From: Bacillota bacterium
Lineage (GTDB): Bacteria; Bacillota; Clostridia; Clostridiales; Clostridiaceae
DNA: 61,643 bases
Assembly (NCBI GenBank): GCA_023451395.1
Contig: JAEXZL010000208.1
Location: forward strand, 1 to 61,643
Direction: 5' to 3'
In this document: in pieces, positions 54,239-61,643 of the stretch
How positions within the stretch are numbered: position 1 is the first letter of the stretch
Layout: each line of letters begins with the position of its first letter
Notes under the pieces: generated by a model
What the model saw: the letters and a program-made list of their open reading frames with translations, nothing else
Database searches by the model: none
Told to the model about the DNA's origin: nothing
Position numbers and translations under genes: made by a program

Positions 54239-55636
54239 CTAAATATCATCAAATTCCTTTATTCTTGCATTTAGAAGATTAGAATTCTTCGAATCATCTA
54301 CAATCTCCATAGGATTCTTATCTGTCTCTCTAGCTAATATACTTATAATATGATTAGTACAGTAAGCTCCATGGCAGCTTCCCACTCCTGCTCCGGTCCG
54401 TCTTTTAATTCCTTCTATTGTTCTGGCACCCAGAGGTCTTCTAATGCTATCTACTATCTCACCTTCAGTTACTTGATTACAAAGACAAATAACCTTACCA
54501 TATCTTTTATCCATCTTTATAAGCTCATTTTTTTCTTCTTTAGTCATGTTTTTAAATTTATAAAATTCTCGTCTTTTGTCAATAAAATTGTTATTTGATC
54601 CGCAGTTTAAATATCCTGTGACAGCTTCGGAAATCTTCATGGCTATAGCTGGTGTAACGGTTATTTTTGCATGGCTATTTCCTATAACTCTTATATATCC
54701 CTTATCCATATCTTCATCATCTATTTTTATACTACCAAAATAGATTTCCGATTGAAAAAAACTATTTATATCATTTTTACTTATATACTTTATTACTCTA
54801 GCAGCACTTTTAAAGGCAGTATGGAATCCAATAGGATTGTCACTAACTATCCCTGAAAGGACTCCTCCATTTAATGAAGGTATGCTATACATTAAATTAT
54901 TATTTTTACTAGGTGTAAATAAAATATTTGTTAACTTAGTTTTAGGCTTTGCCTCTAAGGATATATATGATAATGATTTTTTAGAGCCTTCCACTTCAAA
55001 AGGTTTATTACTATCTATAGTATAGTTATTTGTTGATATAGTGTTTATAACAACTCTGCAGGAGTACCTGCTTTTATTTGTAGTAACTCTAAAGCCCCTA
55101 GCCATTTTCTGCACATCTATGACTATCTCTTCCATCTTAAAATTTACTCCGTTATCATAAGCTACTTCACCATAAGCAATAGCCAGATCATAGGGTGATA
55201 TAACTCCGGTACTTCTACTATAAAGAGCTTTTTTTATCTTTCCAGGAACTCTAGATTCTATGTCCTTTGCTGCAGCATTATCTATAATATGAACATCCTT
55301 TATCCCTCTTCTTTTAGCTCTATTATAAATTTCCTCTATATACTTTAAATCCTCTTCATCTTCAGCAATAATTAATGAAGGAGTCCTCTTGAAGGGAATT
55401 TTAAACTTTTTTGATATATCATCAAGGAGGCTATTACCCAACATTTCAAGAGAAGCAGTGGCATCATCCTTTATTTCGGAACCATCATATACTATGGAGG
55501 TATTTACAAAGGATATATCATCTGCTATATCAAAATCTTTTTCAACGAGAGCAATATTTAAATTATACTTAGACAATTCATAAGCAACTGCACAGCCTAA
55601 TATTCCTCCCCCTAATATAAGAACATCATAATCCAT
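54239..55636 (-). CDS. FAD-dependent oxidoreductase with C-terminal BFD-like [2Fe-2S] domain
   Basis: 465 residues of the anaerobic GlpA/LhgO type. The N-terminal dinucleotide fold is LILGGGILGCAVAYELSKYN (6-25), ending in E34. A DAO substrate domain follows, then a BFD-like domain with four cysteines in CLCNQVTEGEI and GSCHGAYC. Relatives usually have an NAD(P)/FAD disulfide-reductase-like gene between this and DUF1667, but none is present. The substrate-loop region reads VNTSIVYDG where I remember a His-containing V-N-S-x-x-x-H-[AS]-G in relatives, so the substrate may differ. ATG follows AGGAGG. Confidence 0.8.
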   Translation of the reverse strand: MDYDVLILGGGILGCAVAYELSKYNLNIALVEKDFDIADDISFVNTSIVYDGSEIKDDATASLEMLGNSLLDDISKKFKIPFKRTPSLIIAEDEEDLKYIEEIYNRAKRRGIKDVHIIDNAAAKDIESRVPGKIKKALYSRSTGVISPYDLAIAYGEVAYDNGVNFKMEEIVIDVQKMARGFRVTTNKSRYSCRVVINTISTNNYTIDSNKPFEVEGSKKSLSYISLEAKPKTKLTNILFTPSKNNNLMYSIPSLNGGVLSGIVSDNPIGFHTAFKSAARVIKYISKNDINSFFQSEIYFGSIKIDDEDMDKGYIRVIGNSHAKITVTPAIAMKISEAVTGYLNCGSNNNFIDKRREFYKFKNMTKEEKNELIKMDKRYGKVICLCNQVTEGEIVDSIRRPLGARTIEGIKRRTGAGVGSCHGAYCTNHIISILARETDKNPMEIVDDSKNSNLLNARIKEFDDI

Positions 55637-55661
55637 GTGTTTCCTCCTAATTTTAATAAAG

Positions 55662-55702
55662 GTGTAAATACAGAACTTTAAGCTCTGTATTCTCCACCTT
55701 TA
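55662..55702 (-). terminator. Terminator after the UPF0182 gene
   Basis: AAAGGTG..AATACAGA pairs with TCTGTATT..CACCTTT on the minus strand, about 30 nt past the stop. Confidence 0.7.
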
Positions 55703-55733
55703 ATTTTACAATACTTATATAATAAAACAACTA

Positions 55734-58430
55734 TTAATTAATATTATTTAATATATTCCCAAGCTCCTTAATGTATTCTCCATAGGCAGCCCAATCTCCA
55801 TTTTTTTGAGCATCTATAGCCTTCTGGTAAAGCTCCTTTGCCTTAGAAATATTAATCTCTACCTCAGTATTAGGAGTAGTGATTTCTCCAGAACCATTAT
55901 TATTTTCATTATTTCCTGAGGTGTAGTTAAATAATGATAACAGAGCTTTATCTATATTCTCTTCTATAACAAGACTTTCTCCATCAAAGAGTATCACCCT
56001 CTTCATTTCTGGTATACTATTATTTGCCTGAGATCTTAAATATAAGGTTTGAGCATATAAGAGAGATTCATTTATAGGTATAATGAGAGTATCTCCATAC
56101 TCAACTGTAGACCCCTTAGAATTCCATAGAGATATTTCCTTTGATATATTTGTATCTTGATTTATCTTATTCATAAAAAGTGTTGGAGAATAGATGGTTT
56201 TTTGCGGTGGAAATTTATACATTATTAATTTTCCGAAATTGTCTCCATCCATTCTTGCTCCAAAAATAGAAGACATATTCTGTTTATTCTTTATATTAAA
56301 ATACTCAAAAAGCATCATCTCTGTATTTTCTTCATTAGGTAGCCTTGTCATTACATAAGGAGATTCATTAACCTTCTCCTCCTGCCCTTCATTATCTGAT
56401 AAAGTAGACACCTGCCATACATCCTCTTCAGTAAAGAACTTAAAGGAATCAGTAACATGATATTTAGTCAACACCTCACATTGCACATCAAATAAAGCAG
56501 CAGGATATCTATAGTGGCTCTTAATACCTTCTGGAATTTCTGCAGAGCTTTTAAATAATCCTGTATATATTTTTGCATAACTCTGTGCTATTGGATCATT
56601 TTCATCTATAATATAAAAATTAACTTCTCCATCATAAGCATCAACTGTAACCTTTATTGAATTCCTTATATAGTTTATTCCATCATAAGGCTGAGAATAA
56701 GGATATTTATCAGAAATTGTGTATGCATCGATTACCCATACAAGCTCCCCTTCATTTATAACTAAATAAGGATCTCTTTCATATTGTAAAAAGGGTGCTA
56801 TAGTTTGAACTCTATCCATTATATTTCTGTTTAATAGAATCTTACTATCTTTATTTATAGCATCAGAAAGAAGTATCTTTGTATTTCCTTCATAAAGAGA
56901 GAAGAGTATCTTGTTAAAGAAATTCATCTTTATACCTGTTTCTCCCTCATATTGATATTCCTCACTCTTTTCTCCCTGAGGATAATCAAATTCCATTAAA
57001 TCAGTATTTACAATAGCATAATCATTAGTGCTTTCTCCAAAGTATATTCTTGGATTATCTATTTCTATGCCTGTAGTATTTTCAGGAGGTATATCCTTAA
57101 TTACAAAATCCGGCTGACCTTCTGCTGTTACTGAATTAACCTTAGTCATAGCAAGACCATATCCATGAGTATATCTTAAGTGCTTATTCTGCCAGATATC
57201 TATAGCATCTGAATTAATTTCTCTAGGGGATATAAACACCTGATTATATTTTCCATTTATATAATATCTATCAGTATCCACATCATTAAAAGTATAATAA
57301 TTCTTTATAACCTGTACCTGATTATAAAAATCTAAAACCGGTTCAAAGGAATTTATTTTAAGATTATCTATTATATCCTCATTTTCCTCTATATCCTTCT
57401 GGGTGAGCTTATTATCAAAGCTGAAGTTAACTTCCTCAATATCATCAAGATTAAAAGCCTTTCTTGTAAAATCAATATTGTAATTTATATATTTTTCTTC
57501 TAGATCATACTCGTTAGGATTTACTTTAAACTGCTGTACTAAATTTGCCACAATAGGTTCTGAAATAATCAAAGCCATTATAGCTGCTACAGATATTATT
57601 ATTGGTCTTACCTTCTTTTTTATAAGACTAACAAAGACCACTACCGAAGATATTAATGCCATAACAGTTATTATTCGATAAAAGAGCAGTGTTACATTAA
57701 CATCTATATATCCTGCTCCATAGACATTACCTCTTTCACTATACACTAGATAATATGCTCTTAGTATATATCCTACAGATATCATAATCATAACCAAAGC
57801 TGCAAATAATGCCATTTGCTTTCCAAAAAATTTAGTAACGTAATTTTCTGATAAGGTTAGGATTTTATTCCTTTTAAATCCCTTTAAAATCTTATCTCTT
57901 GATGTGCTTATAAAATAAATTGCTATAGTTATTATTGCAAAAATCACCACTAAAAAAAGAAGTGAATCATATATAGCCTGTACTAAAGGTAATTTAAAAA
58001 TATAAAAGGATATATCCATGTTAAATAAAGGATCTTTAACATTAAAATCCACTGAATTATTAAACTGAAGTATTCTATACCAATTGCTAGAAGCTATATT
58101 ATAAGAAAAGAAAGCTGATATAACGAAGTTAATAAAAAAGAGTATAATCTTTTCAAATCTATGGTTTTTAACCTTCTCTTCCTTAAAGCTTTTAACTTCC
58201 GGAAAGCTTCTCATTATATTTTTGTAATAAAGATAAATAGCAATAAAGGTTATAAGAAATATTGGAGCCATGAATTTTAGTACGGCAACAATTTTTATAA
58301 AATACATTTCAATATATCCTACATCCTTAAACCATTGAAGATTAACCAGCAATTCTGTTCCTGAGGCTAATATAACCGTAAGAGCTATCAGAACTATTAA
58401 TATTGGAATAAAAATCTTACTTTTTTTCAT
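55734..58430 (-). CDS. UPF0182 family large membrane protein
   Basis: 898 residues. The N-terminal 300 hold about seven membrane helices, with the family-typical LQWFKDVGY after the first span. The remaining 600 residues are a large, probably extracytoplasmic domain with segments seen across COG1615, such as YTHGYGLAMTKVNSVTAEGQPDF, PRIYFGESTNDYAIV and YPAALFDVQ. The C-terminus is a low-complexity linker (NNENNNGSGE) followed by a helical repeat (KAKELYQKAIDAQKNGDW). Function unknown across the family. ATG follows a GGGG site. It lies 47 nt after niaR. Confidence 0.9.
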   Translation of the reverse strand: MKKSKIFIPILIVLIALTVILASGTELLVNLQWFKDVGYIEMYFIKIVAVLKFMAPIFLITFIAIYLYYKNIMRSFPEVKSFKEEKVKNHRFEKIILFFINFVISAFFSYNIASSNWYRILQFNNSVDFNVKDPLFNMDISFYIFKLPLVQAIYDSLLFLVVIFAIITIAIYFISTSRDKILKGFKRNKILTLSENYVTKFFGKQMALFAALVMIMISVGYILRAYYLVYSERGNVYGAGYIDVNVTLLFYRIITVMALISSVVVFVSLIKKKVRPIIISVAAIMALIISEPIVANLVQQFKVNPNEYDLEEKYINYNIDFTRKAFNLDDIEEVNFSFDNKLTQKDIEENEDIIDNLKINSFEPVLDFYNQVQVIKNYYTFNDVDTDRYYINGKYNQVFISPREINSDAIDIWQNKHLRYTHGYGLAMTKVNSVTAEGQPDFVIKDIPPENTTGIEIDNPRIYFGESTNDYAIVNTDLMEFDYPQGEKSEEYQYEGETGIKMNFFNKILFSLYEGNTKILLSDAINKDSKILLNRNIMDRVQTIAPFLQYERDPYLVINEGELVWVIDAYTISDKYPYSQPYDGINYIRNSIKVTVDAYDGEVNFYIIDENDPIAQSYAKIYTGLFKSSAEIPEGIKSHYRYPAALFDVQCEVLTKYHVTDSFKFFTEEDVWQVSTLSDNEGQEEKVNESPYVMTRLPNEENTEMMLFEYFNIKNKQNMSSIFGARMDGDNFGKLIMYKFPPQKTIYSPTLFMNKINQDTNISKEISLWNSKGSTVEYGDTLIIPINESLLYAQTLYLRSQANNSIPEMKRVILFDGESLVIEENIDKALLSLFNYTSGNNENNNGSGEITTPNTEVEINISKAKELYQKAIDAQKNGDWAAYGEYIKELGNILNNIN

Positions 58431-58477
58431 TTAATAATACCCCTACAAATTTATTATTTTTTTTAAAGTCTTTATAC

Positions 58478-58993
58478 CTAGTCTAATACTATATAATTTT
58501 TTTTAATAAGTTCCTCCTCTATTTTATCTAATGTATCTTGATCTTCAGCTGTAATTGTATGTAGATGAAGCCCTCCAGTTAATGATGATAAAGGCTCTAT
58601 TTTACTGTCCTCGAAGGCTTTAACAAAAGCCTCCAGCTCTGCTATTGTCTTAATCATAAGATTGCATTTTATCTCCCCATACAAGGGATGTTCTACAATT
58701 ACATCTTCAATTTTCCCACCATACTTTATAATAGTATTCATCTCATCATAAAGCTCATTTCTTCCATGATTTACGGCTATAATCTTTCTTATTCTTCTAT
58801 CCACCAGTCCATTTATTATATAACCTTCAGGAGTTGCTATTATATTTCTACCTTCAGCTCTCAATATAGCTATATCCTTAACTATTATCTGCCTGGTAAC
58901 ATTATACTCACTAGCTAAGTCCACTCCCTTCAAGGGCTTATCTGAGCTTAGCAGCAATTTCAAAATAGATGCTCTTCTTTCCTTAGAACTCAT
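58478..58993 (-). CDS. niaR: NiaR-type niacin-responsive repressor (HTH_11 + 3H)
   Basis: 171 residues. An N-terminal HTH (RRASILKLLLSSDKPLKGVDLASEYNVTRQIIVKDIAILR) is followed by a 3H domain whose three metal-binding His lie in VNHGRNELYDE, VEHPLYGEI and GGLHLHTI. NiaR represses niacin transport and NAD synthesis genes when nicotinic acid is present; no such target lies in this window. ATG follows GGAGGG. It is flanked in the same direction by the HD gene (19 nt) and UPF0182 (47 nt). Confidence 0.92.
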   Translation of the reverse strand: MSSKERRASILKLLLSSDKPLKGVDLASEYNVTRQIIVKDIAILRAEGRNIIATPEGYIINGLVDRRIRKIIAVNHGRNELYDEMNTIIKYGGKIEDVIVEHPLYGEIKCNLMIKTIAELEAFVKAFEDSKIEPLSSLTGGLHLHTITAEDQDTLDKIEEELIKKNYIVLD

Positions 58994-59012
58994 ACTATCC
59001 CTCCATAGCTAT

Positions 59013-59528
59013 CTAATTTTTATTATCTGCATACCTTAATATATTTAATAAAATATTATTACTTTCGATATATTCATGATGCTTTTCTACAGCATATAAA
59101 AAATTCTCATCATAACCAAGCTTCCTTAGAAGCTTAACTCCCTCCATAGGATGGTAATAATAAATATATATAGAATCTATTCTAGAAAGTTTTTTCAGCC
59201 TTCCACTGCTTACCTTATTAAGCAGAACTATCAATGACTTTTTTAGTATATTTAATGGATGAACTATTTTACCTATATCATGAAGGAGAGCAATTTTCAT
59301 AACCTCCTCCAAGGAGGTGTTTAATTGAGGATAATCCCTCTTTATTTGATAGTAATATTCCTCTGCAGTCTTAGCTACTCTAACACAATGGTGCTTATCT
59401 CCCGTAGAAAGCATATTAAATAATTCCTTCTCCTCTTCTTGAAGATATTTATCTATATATGCTTCATCCAGCTTTGTAAAATAAGAGGTAACAGCCCAAT
59501 AAAACTGCTTTATTCTGTATCTAGCCAT
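59013..59528 (-). CDS. HD-domain phosphohydrolase (HDIG type)
   Basis: 171 residues with the metal-binding HD pattern: a first His in DKHHCVRVAKTAEEYYY, LLHDIGKIVHP in the middle, and further His in YYHPMEGVKLL and AVEKHHEYIE. The layout matches small HDIG proteins that hydrolyse nucleotides or cyclic dinucleotides; the substrate is unknown. ATG follows AAGGAG. First gene of the leftward unit with niaR. Confidence 0.85.
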   Translation of the reverse strand: MARYRIKQFYWAVTSYFTKLDEAYIDKYLQEEEKELFNMLSTGDKHHCVRVAKTAEEYYYQIKRDYPQLNTSLEEVMKIALLHDIGKIVHPLNILKKSLIVLLNKVSSGRLKKLSRIDSIYIYYYHPMEGVKLLRKLGYDENFLYAVEKHHEYIESNNILLNILRYADNKN

Positions 59529-59644
59529 AACCTACTCCTTAGTATAAAAATATTTCTAAAAGAAACATAGCTAATTATAATTATATCATATAACCAATAA
59601 AATATTTTATTTCATTACATCTTCTTAGATAGTTTTTGTTACCC

Positions 59645-59705
59645 TTGACATAATAATACATATAATATATATTAGAATATGCTAATATACTAATATACTA
59701 ATATA
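59645..59705 (+). promoter_or_regulatory. Promoter and ArsR-type operator of the ferredoxin-rhodanese operon
   Basis: TTGACA (59645-59650), 17-nt spacer, TATATT (59668-59673). Overlapping the -10 is an exact inverted repeat, TATATTAG (59668-59675) and CTAATATA (59682-59689), and two more tandem CTAATATA copies follow to 59705. Binding here would block RNA polymerase. The ArsR regulator encoded last in the operon is the obvious candidate. Confidence 0.7.
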
Positions 59706-59722
59706 TGTAAGGAGTGGCATTG

Positions 59723-59929
59723 GTGAGATTAAAGAAAAAAGCCGTAGTAGGAGAGCATTGTGTGGCCTGTGGCCTGTGTGAGAAAATATGTCCTTTAGGA
59801 GCTATAAAAGTAGTAAATGGAGTATTTGCTTCAGTAGATAAGGATAAATGTGTAGGCTGCGGAAAATGTGAAAAAGCTTGCCCAGCATCTGTTATACAAA
59901 TATTATCCCAGGAGGCTATAAGTCTATGA
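59723..59929 (+). CDS. 2[4Fe-4S] ferredoxin
   Basis: 68 residues with two complete clusters: C13-x2-C16-x2-C19-x3-C23-P and C43-x2-C46-x2-C49-x3-C53-P. The start chosen is GTG 59723, 8 nt after AAGGAG; in-frame GTG and TTG codons at 59714 and 59720 are worse placed. The short basic N-terminus and C-terminal tail differ from free clostridial ferredoxins. Its stop overlaps the next start, so it probably feeds electrons to the membrane Fe-S protein. Confidence 0.9.
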   Translation: MRLKKKAVVGEHCVACGLCEKICPLGAIKVVNGVFASVDKDKCVGCGKCEKACPASVIQILSQEAISL

Positions 59930-60528
59930 AAACAAGAAAATCAAAGAAATGGTATGATTATTTATGGATAATATCTACTGCTTATCTTCTATTAGGTATG
60001 TTCAATATTTTATTTGCTTGGCTCGGTTTAATTTGCTTTGTGGTTCCCTTAATAATTGCCATGGTTAAAGGAAATAAGTCCTATTGTAATCGATATTGTG
60101 GAAGAGGTCAGCTCCTTCAGCTTTTAGGTGATAAGCTTCATCTTTCTGGAAACCGAAAGGTTCCCAATTGGCTAAAGAGTAAAGCCTTTCGTTATGGTTT
60201 TTTAACCTTTTTTATGATCATGTTTATAAATATGCTATATAATACATGGCTTGTATTTGCAGGAGTAAATAGCCTTAAGGAGGTTATAACCCTACTATGG
60301 ACTTTTAAGCTCCCCTGGAACTGGGCATATACCATTCCTGTAGATCCATGGATAGCTCAATTTGCCTTTGGCTTCTATAGCATTATGGCTACCTCAACAA
60401 TCTTAGGCTTAATTACAATGGTTATATATAAGCCTAGATCCTGGTGCGTATACTGTCCAATGGGTACCATGACTCAAGGAATCTGCATTATAAAAAATAG
60501 AAATATTAAGAATGGAGAATCATTATAA
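59926..60528 (+). CDS. NapH/CcoG-like membrane protein with Fe-S type cysteine motifs
   Basis: 200 residues. Four or so hydrophobic helices surround two cysteine groups: C54-NRY-C58 after the second span, and C174-VY-C177-PMGTMTQGI-C187 near the C-terminus, similar to the C-x2-C-P motifs of NapH, NosR and RdxA/CcoG polyferredoxin-like proteins. It is likely a membrane electron-transfer partner of the ferredoxin. ATG at 59926 has GGAGG upstream and overlaps the ferredoxin stop; the stop overlaps the rhodanese start. Confidence 0.8.
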   Translation: MKTRKSKKWYDYLWIISTAYLLLGMFNILFAWLGLICFVVPLIIAMVKGNKSYCNRYCGRGQLLQLLGDKLHLSGNRKVPNWLKSKAFRYGFLTFFMIMFINMLYNTWLVFAGVNSLKEVITLLWTFKLPWNWAYTIPVDPWIAQFAFGFYSIMATSTILGLITMVIYKPRSWCVYCPMGTMTQGICIIKNRNIKNGESL

Positions 60529-60932
60529 TGAAAAAAATAATAGCATCAGTTTTATTCCTTATGATCTTTTTATCAGGCTGCTCAATAAGCGAAAATAATA
60601 ATAAGGGTGAAGCCTCAGAAAATAATATGTATAAAACCATTTCTCAGGAGGAAGCTAAAAGAATAATGGATGAGGAAGAAGGCTATTTAATACTTGATGT
60701 AAGAACAGAGGAGGAATATAAAGAAGGGCATATTCCTAATGCAATTAATATTCCCAATGAAATAATCTCTGAAAACACCACAACTATATTAAATGACAAG
60801 GAACAGATAATTCTTGTGTATTGTAGAAGTGGAAGAAGAAGCAAAGAAGCCTCTGAAAAACTTATAAAATTAGGTTATAATAATATATATGACTTTGGTG
60901 GATTAAACACATGGAAATACGATATAGAATAA
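60528..60932 (+). CDS. Rhodanese-domain lipoprotein
   Basis: 134 residues. A lipoprotein signal ends in LSGC (C18), so the mature protein should be anchored on the outer face of the membrane. A single rhodanese domain follows, with LDVRTEEEY and the active-site loop C99-RSGRRS. It would carry persulfide sulfur or transfer it outside the cell. Start overlaps the upstream stop as TAATG. Its place between a redox membrane protein and a thiol-rich regulator points to sulfur chemistry. Confidence 0.92.
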   Translation: MKKIIASVLFLMIFLSGCSISENNNKGEASENNMYKTISQEEAKRIMDEEEGYLILDVRTEEEYKEGHIPNAINIPNEIISENTTTILNDKEQIILVYCRSGRRSKEASEKLIKLGYNNIYDFGGLNTWKYDIE

Positions 60933-60966
60933 CAGTATTCAAGTAAAATTATAAGGAGGAATTAAG

Positions 60967-61248
60967 GTGGAGGAAAAATCTAAGGATATAGCAAATTTAT
61001 TAAGGGTCTTATCTAATGAATATAGGCTATTAATTCTTTGCTCTTTAATTGAAAGGCCTCTGACCGTTACAGAAATATGCCAAGGACTGAAATGCGCTAT
61101 AAGCCAATCAGCGGTATCTCAGCATCTAGCCCTATTAAAAGCCCATGGTATCTTGGACTACCAGAAGAATGGACAGAATATAACCTATAATATTAGTGAT
61201 TCAAGAGTGACTAAGGTTATAGAAGTACTTCGAGATCAATATTGTTAA
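60967..61248 (+). CDS. ArsR/SmtB-family regulator, BigR/SqrR-like
   Basis: 93 residues from GTG behind AAGGAGG. The winged helix has the recognition segment ISQSAVSQHLALLKAHGIL and the wing KNGQNITYNI. It lacks the ELCVCDL metal site of ArsR/CadC. Cysteines are at 25 (LILCSL), 38, 43 and 93 (the last residue, DQYC). C25 and C93, 68 residues apart, match the positions I recall for the persulfide-sensing pair of SqrR and BigR. Likely an autorepressor released by reactive sulfur. Confidence 0.82.
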   Translation: MEEKSKDIANLLRVLSNEYRLLILCSLIERPLTVTEICQGLKCAISQSAVSQHLALLKAHGILDYQKNGQNITYNISDSRVTKVIEVLRDQYC

Positions 61249-61291
61249 TGAAGTAGTTTTATTATTAAAGATAATATTATTTTTATAAATT

Positions 61292-61321
61292 AAAAAGGTT
61301 ATCCATTTGGATAACCTTTTT
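61292..61321 (-). terminator. Terminator of the rRNA-tRNA operon
   Basis: AAAAAGGTTATCC pairs with GGATAACCTTTTT around AAAT on the minus strand, just after tRNA-Ala. Its symmetry could also end the ArsR operon. Confidence 0.85.
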
Positions 61322-61326
61322 AATAT

Positions 61327-61402
61327 TGGTGGAGATAAAGAGATTCGAACTCTTGACCCCCTGCGTGCAAGGCAGGTGCTCTCCCAGCTGAGCTATACCC
61401 CC
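61327..61402 (-). tRNA. tRNA-Ala (anticodon TGC)
   Basis: 76 nt: acceptor GGGGGTA, anticodon stem CTGCC with loop TTGCACG, T-arm AGAG-TTCGAAT-CTCT and an encoded CCA at 61327-61329. Confidence 0.95.
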
Positions 61403-61434
61403 AGAGTATCAGCTATACATTATATAGCTGATTA

Positions 61435-61511
61435 TGGTGGACCTTCAGGGACTCGAACCCCGGACCTACCGGTTATGAGCCGGTTGCTCTAACCAACTGA
61501 GCTAAAGATCC
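61435..61511 (-). tRNA. tRNA-Met (anticodon CAT)
   Basis: 77 nt: anticodon stem ACCGG/CCGGT with loop CTCATAA, T-arm CGGGG-TTCGAGT-CCCTG and CCA at 61435-61437. It looks like the elongator type; a lysidine-modified tRNA-Ile cannot be excluded from sequence alone. Confidence 0.9.
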
Positions 61512-61516
61512 TTAAT

Positions 61517-61634
61517 GACCTGGCAACTTCCTACTCTCCCACAGGGTCTCCCCTGCAGTACCATCGGCCCTATAAGACTTAACCTTCGTGTTCGGAATGG
61601 GAACGGGTGTTACTCTTACGGCATCATCACCAGA
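61517..61634 (-). rRNA. rrf: 5S ribosomal RNA
   Basis: About 118 nt. On the minus strand it starts TCTGGTGATGATG and contains CACCCGTTCCCATTCCGAAC and the closing GGGAGAGTAGGAAGTTGCCAG, all hallmarks of bacterial 5S rRNA. The 23S gene would lie beyond the right edge. Confidence 0.95.
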
Positions 61635-61643
61635 TGCGATTCT

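Noticed and set aside
61307..61492. Plus-strand ORF across tRNA-Ala and tRNA-Met
   Set aside because: It is the antisense of two well-folded tRNAs.

Overview
The window is chromosomal DNA from a low-GC, Gram-positive anaerobe of the Clostridia, probably close to Clostridium. Evidence includes AT-rich intergenic DNA, strong GGAGG ribosome binding sites, frequent GTG and TTG starts, AddAB instead of RecBCD, a T-box leader on serS, Kdp with a tiny KdpF, and anaerobe-type iron and oxygen-defence proteins (rubrerythrin, ferritin, VIT-type transporter). Most of it is ordinary housekeeping and stress sequence. No large phage, CRISPR array or biosynthetic cluster was seen.

Layout. 1-122: right end of an IS3-family element cut by the window edge. 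155-6139 (minus): 5-formyl-THF cyclo-ligase, FNT channel, TrkH/TrkA potassium uptake, membrane glycosyltransferase. 6251-6767: an isolated gene for a 27-residue hydrophobic peptide with its own promoter and terminator, then tRNA-Arg. 7193-9380 (plus): DegV, rubrerythrin, YbaK. 9418-15577 (minus): SbcC/SbcD, a 40-residue membrane peptide, a hypothetical protein, PepT. 15768-19491: L,D-transpeptidase, YhaM (minus), CCA-adding enzyme. 19540-23584 (minus): two-component system and ABC transporter whose two promoters carry the same direct-repeat operator at identical spacing. 23663-32567 (minus): thioesterase, lipoprotein, AddA/AddB, ArsC-like protein. 32827-36937 (plus): MarR regulator and a heterodimeric ABC exporter. 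37040-40213: ferritin-like/VIT fusion with 29-bp repeats in its promoter region, a fluoride riboswitch ahead of an antiporter gene broken by an in-frame TAA, and ferritin. 40335-50079 (minus): CPBP protease, KdpFABC with KdpDE, RDD protein. 50151-51555: a foreign-looking, GC-richer block with a truncated ABC ATPase gene and two arrays of mini-hairpins. 51638-51856: two tRNA-Ser genes. 52035-59528: small membrane protein, serS with T-box, an unusual FAD/BFD oxidoreductase with a short DUF1667-like partner, UPF0182, NiaR, HD protein. 59723-61248 (plus): ferredoxin, polyferredoxin-like membrane protein, rhodanese lipoprotein and a thiol-rich ArsR regulator. 61327-61643 (minus): tRNA-Ala, tRNA-Met and 5S rRNA, the 3' end of an rRNA operon.

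How they work together. Potassium is handled by Trk (constitutive type) and Kdp (KdpDE-controlled). Iron and peroxide are covered by rubrerythrin, ferritin and the VIT fusion. DNA repair is represented by SbcCD and AddAB. The most interesting units are the ferredoxin/membrane Fe-S/rhodanese/ArsR operon, which looks like a self-regulated reactive-sulfur module, the fluoride-riboswitch antiporter with its nonsense codon, and the mini-hairpin block. All functional calls are from motifs and remembered families; no database search was possible.
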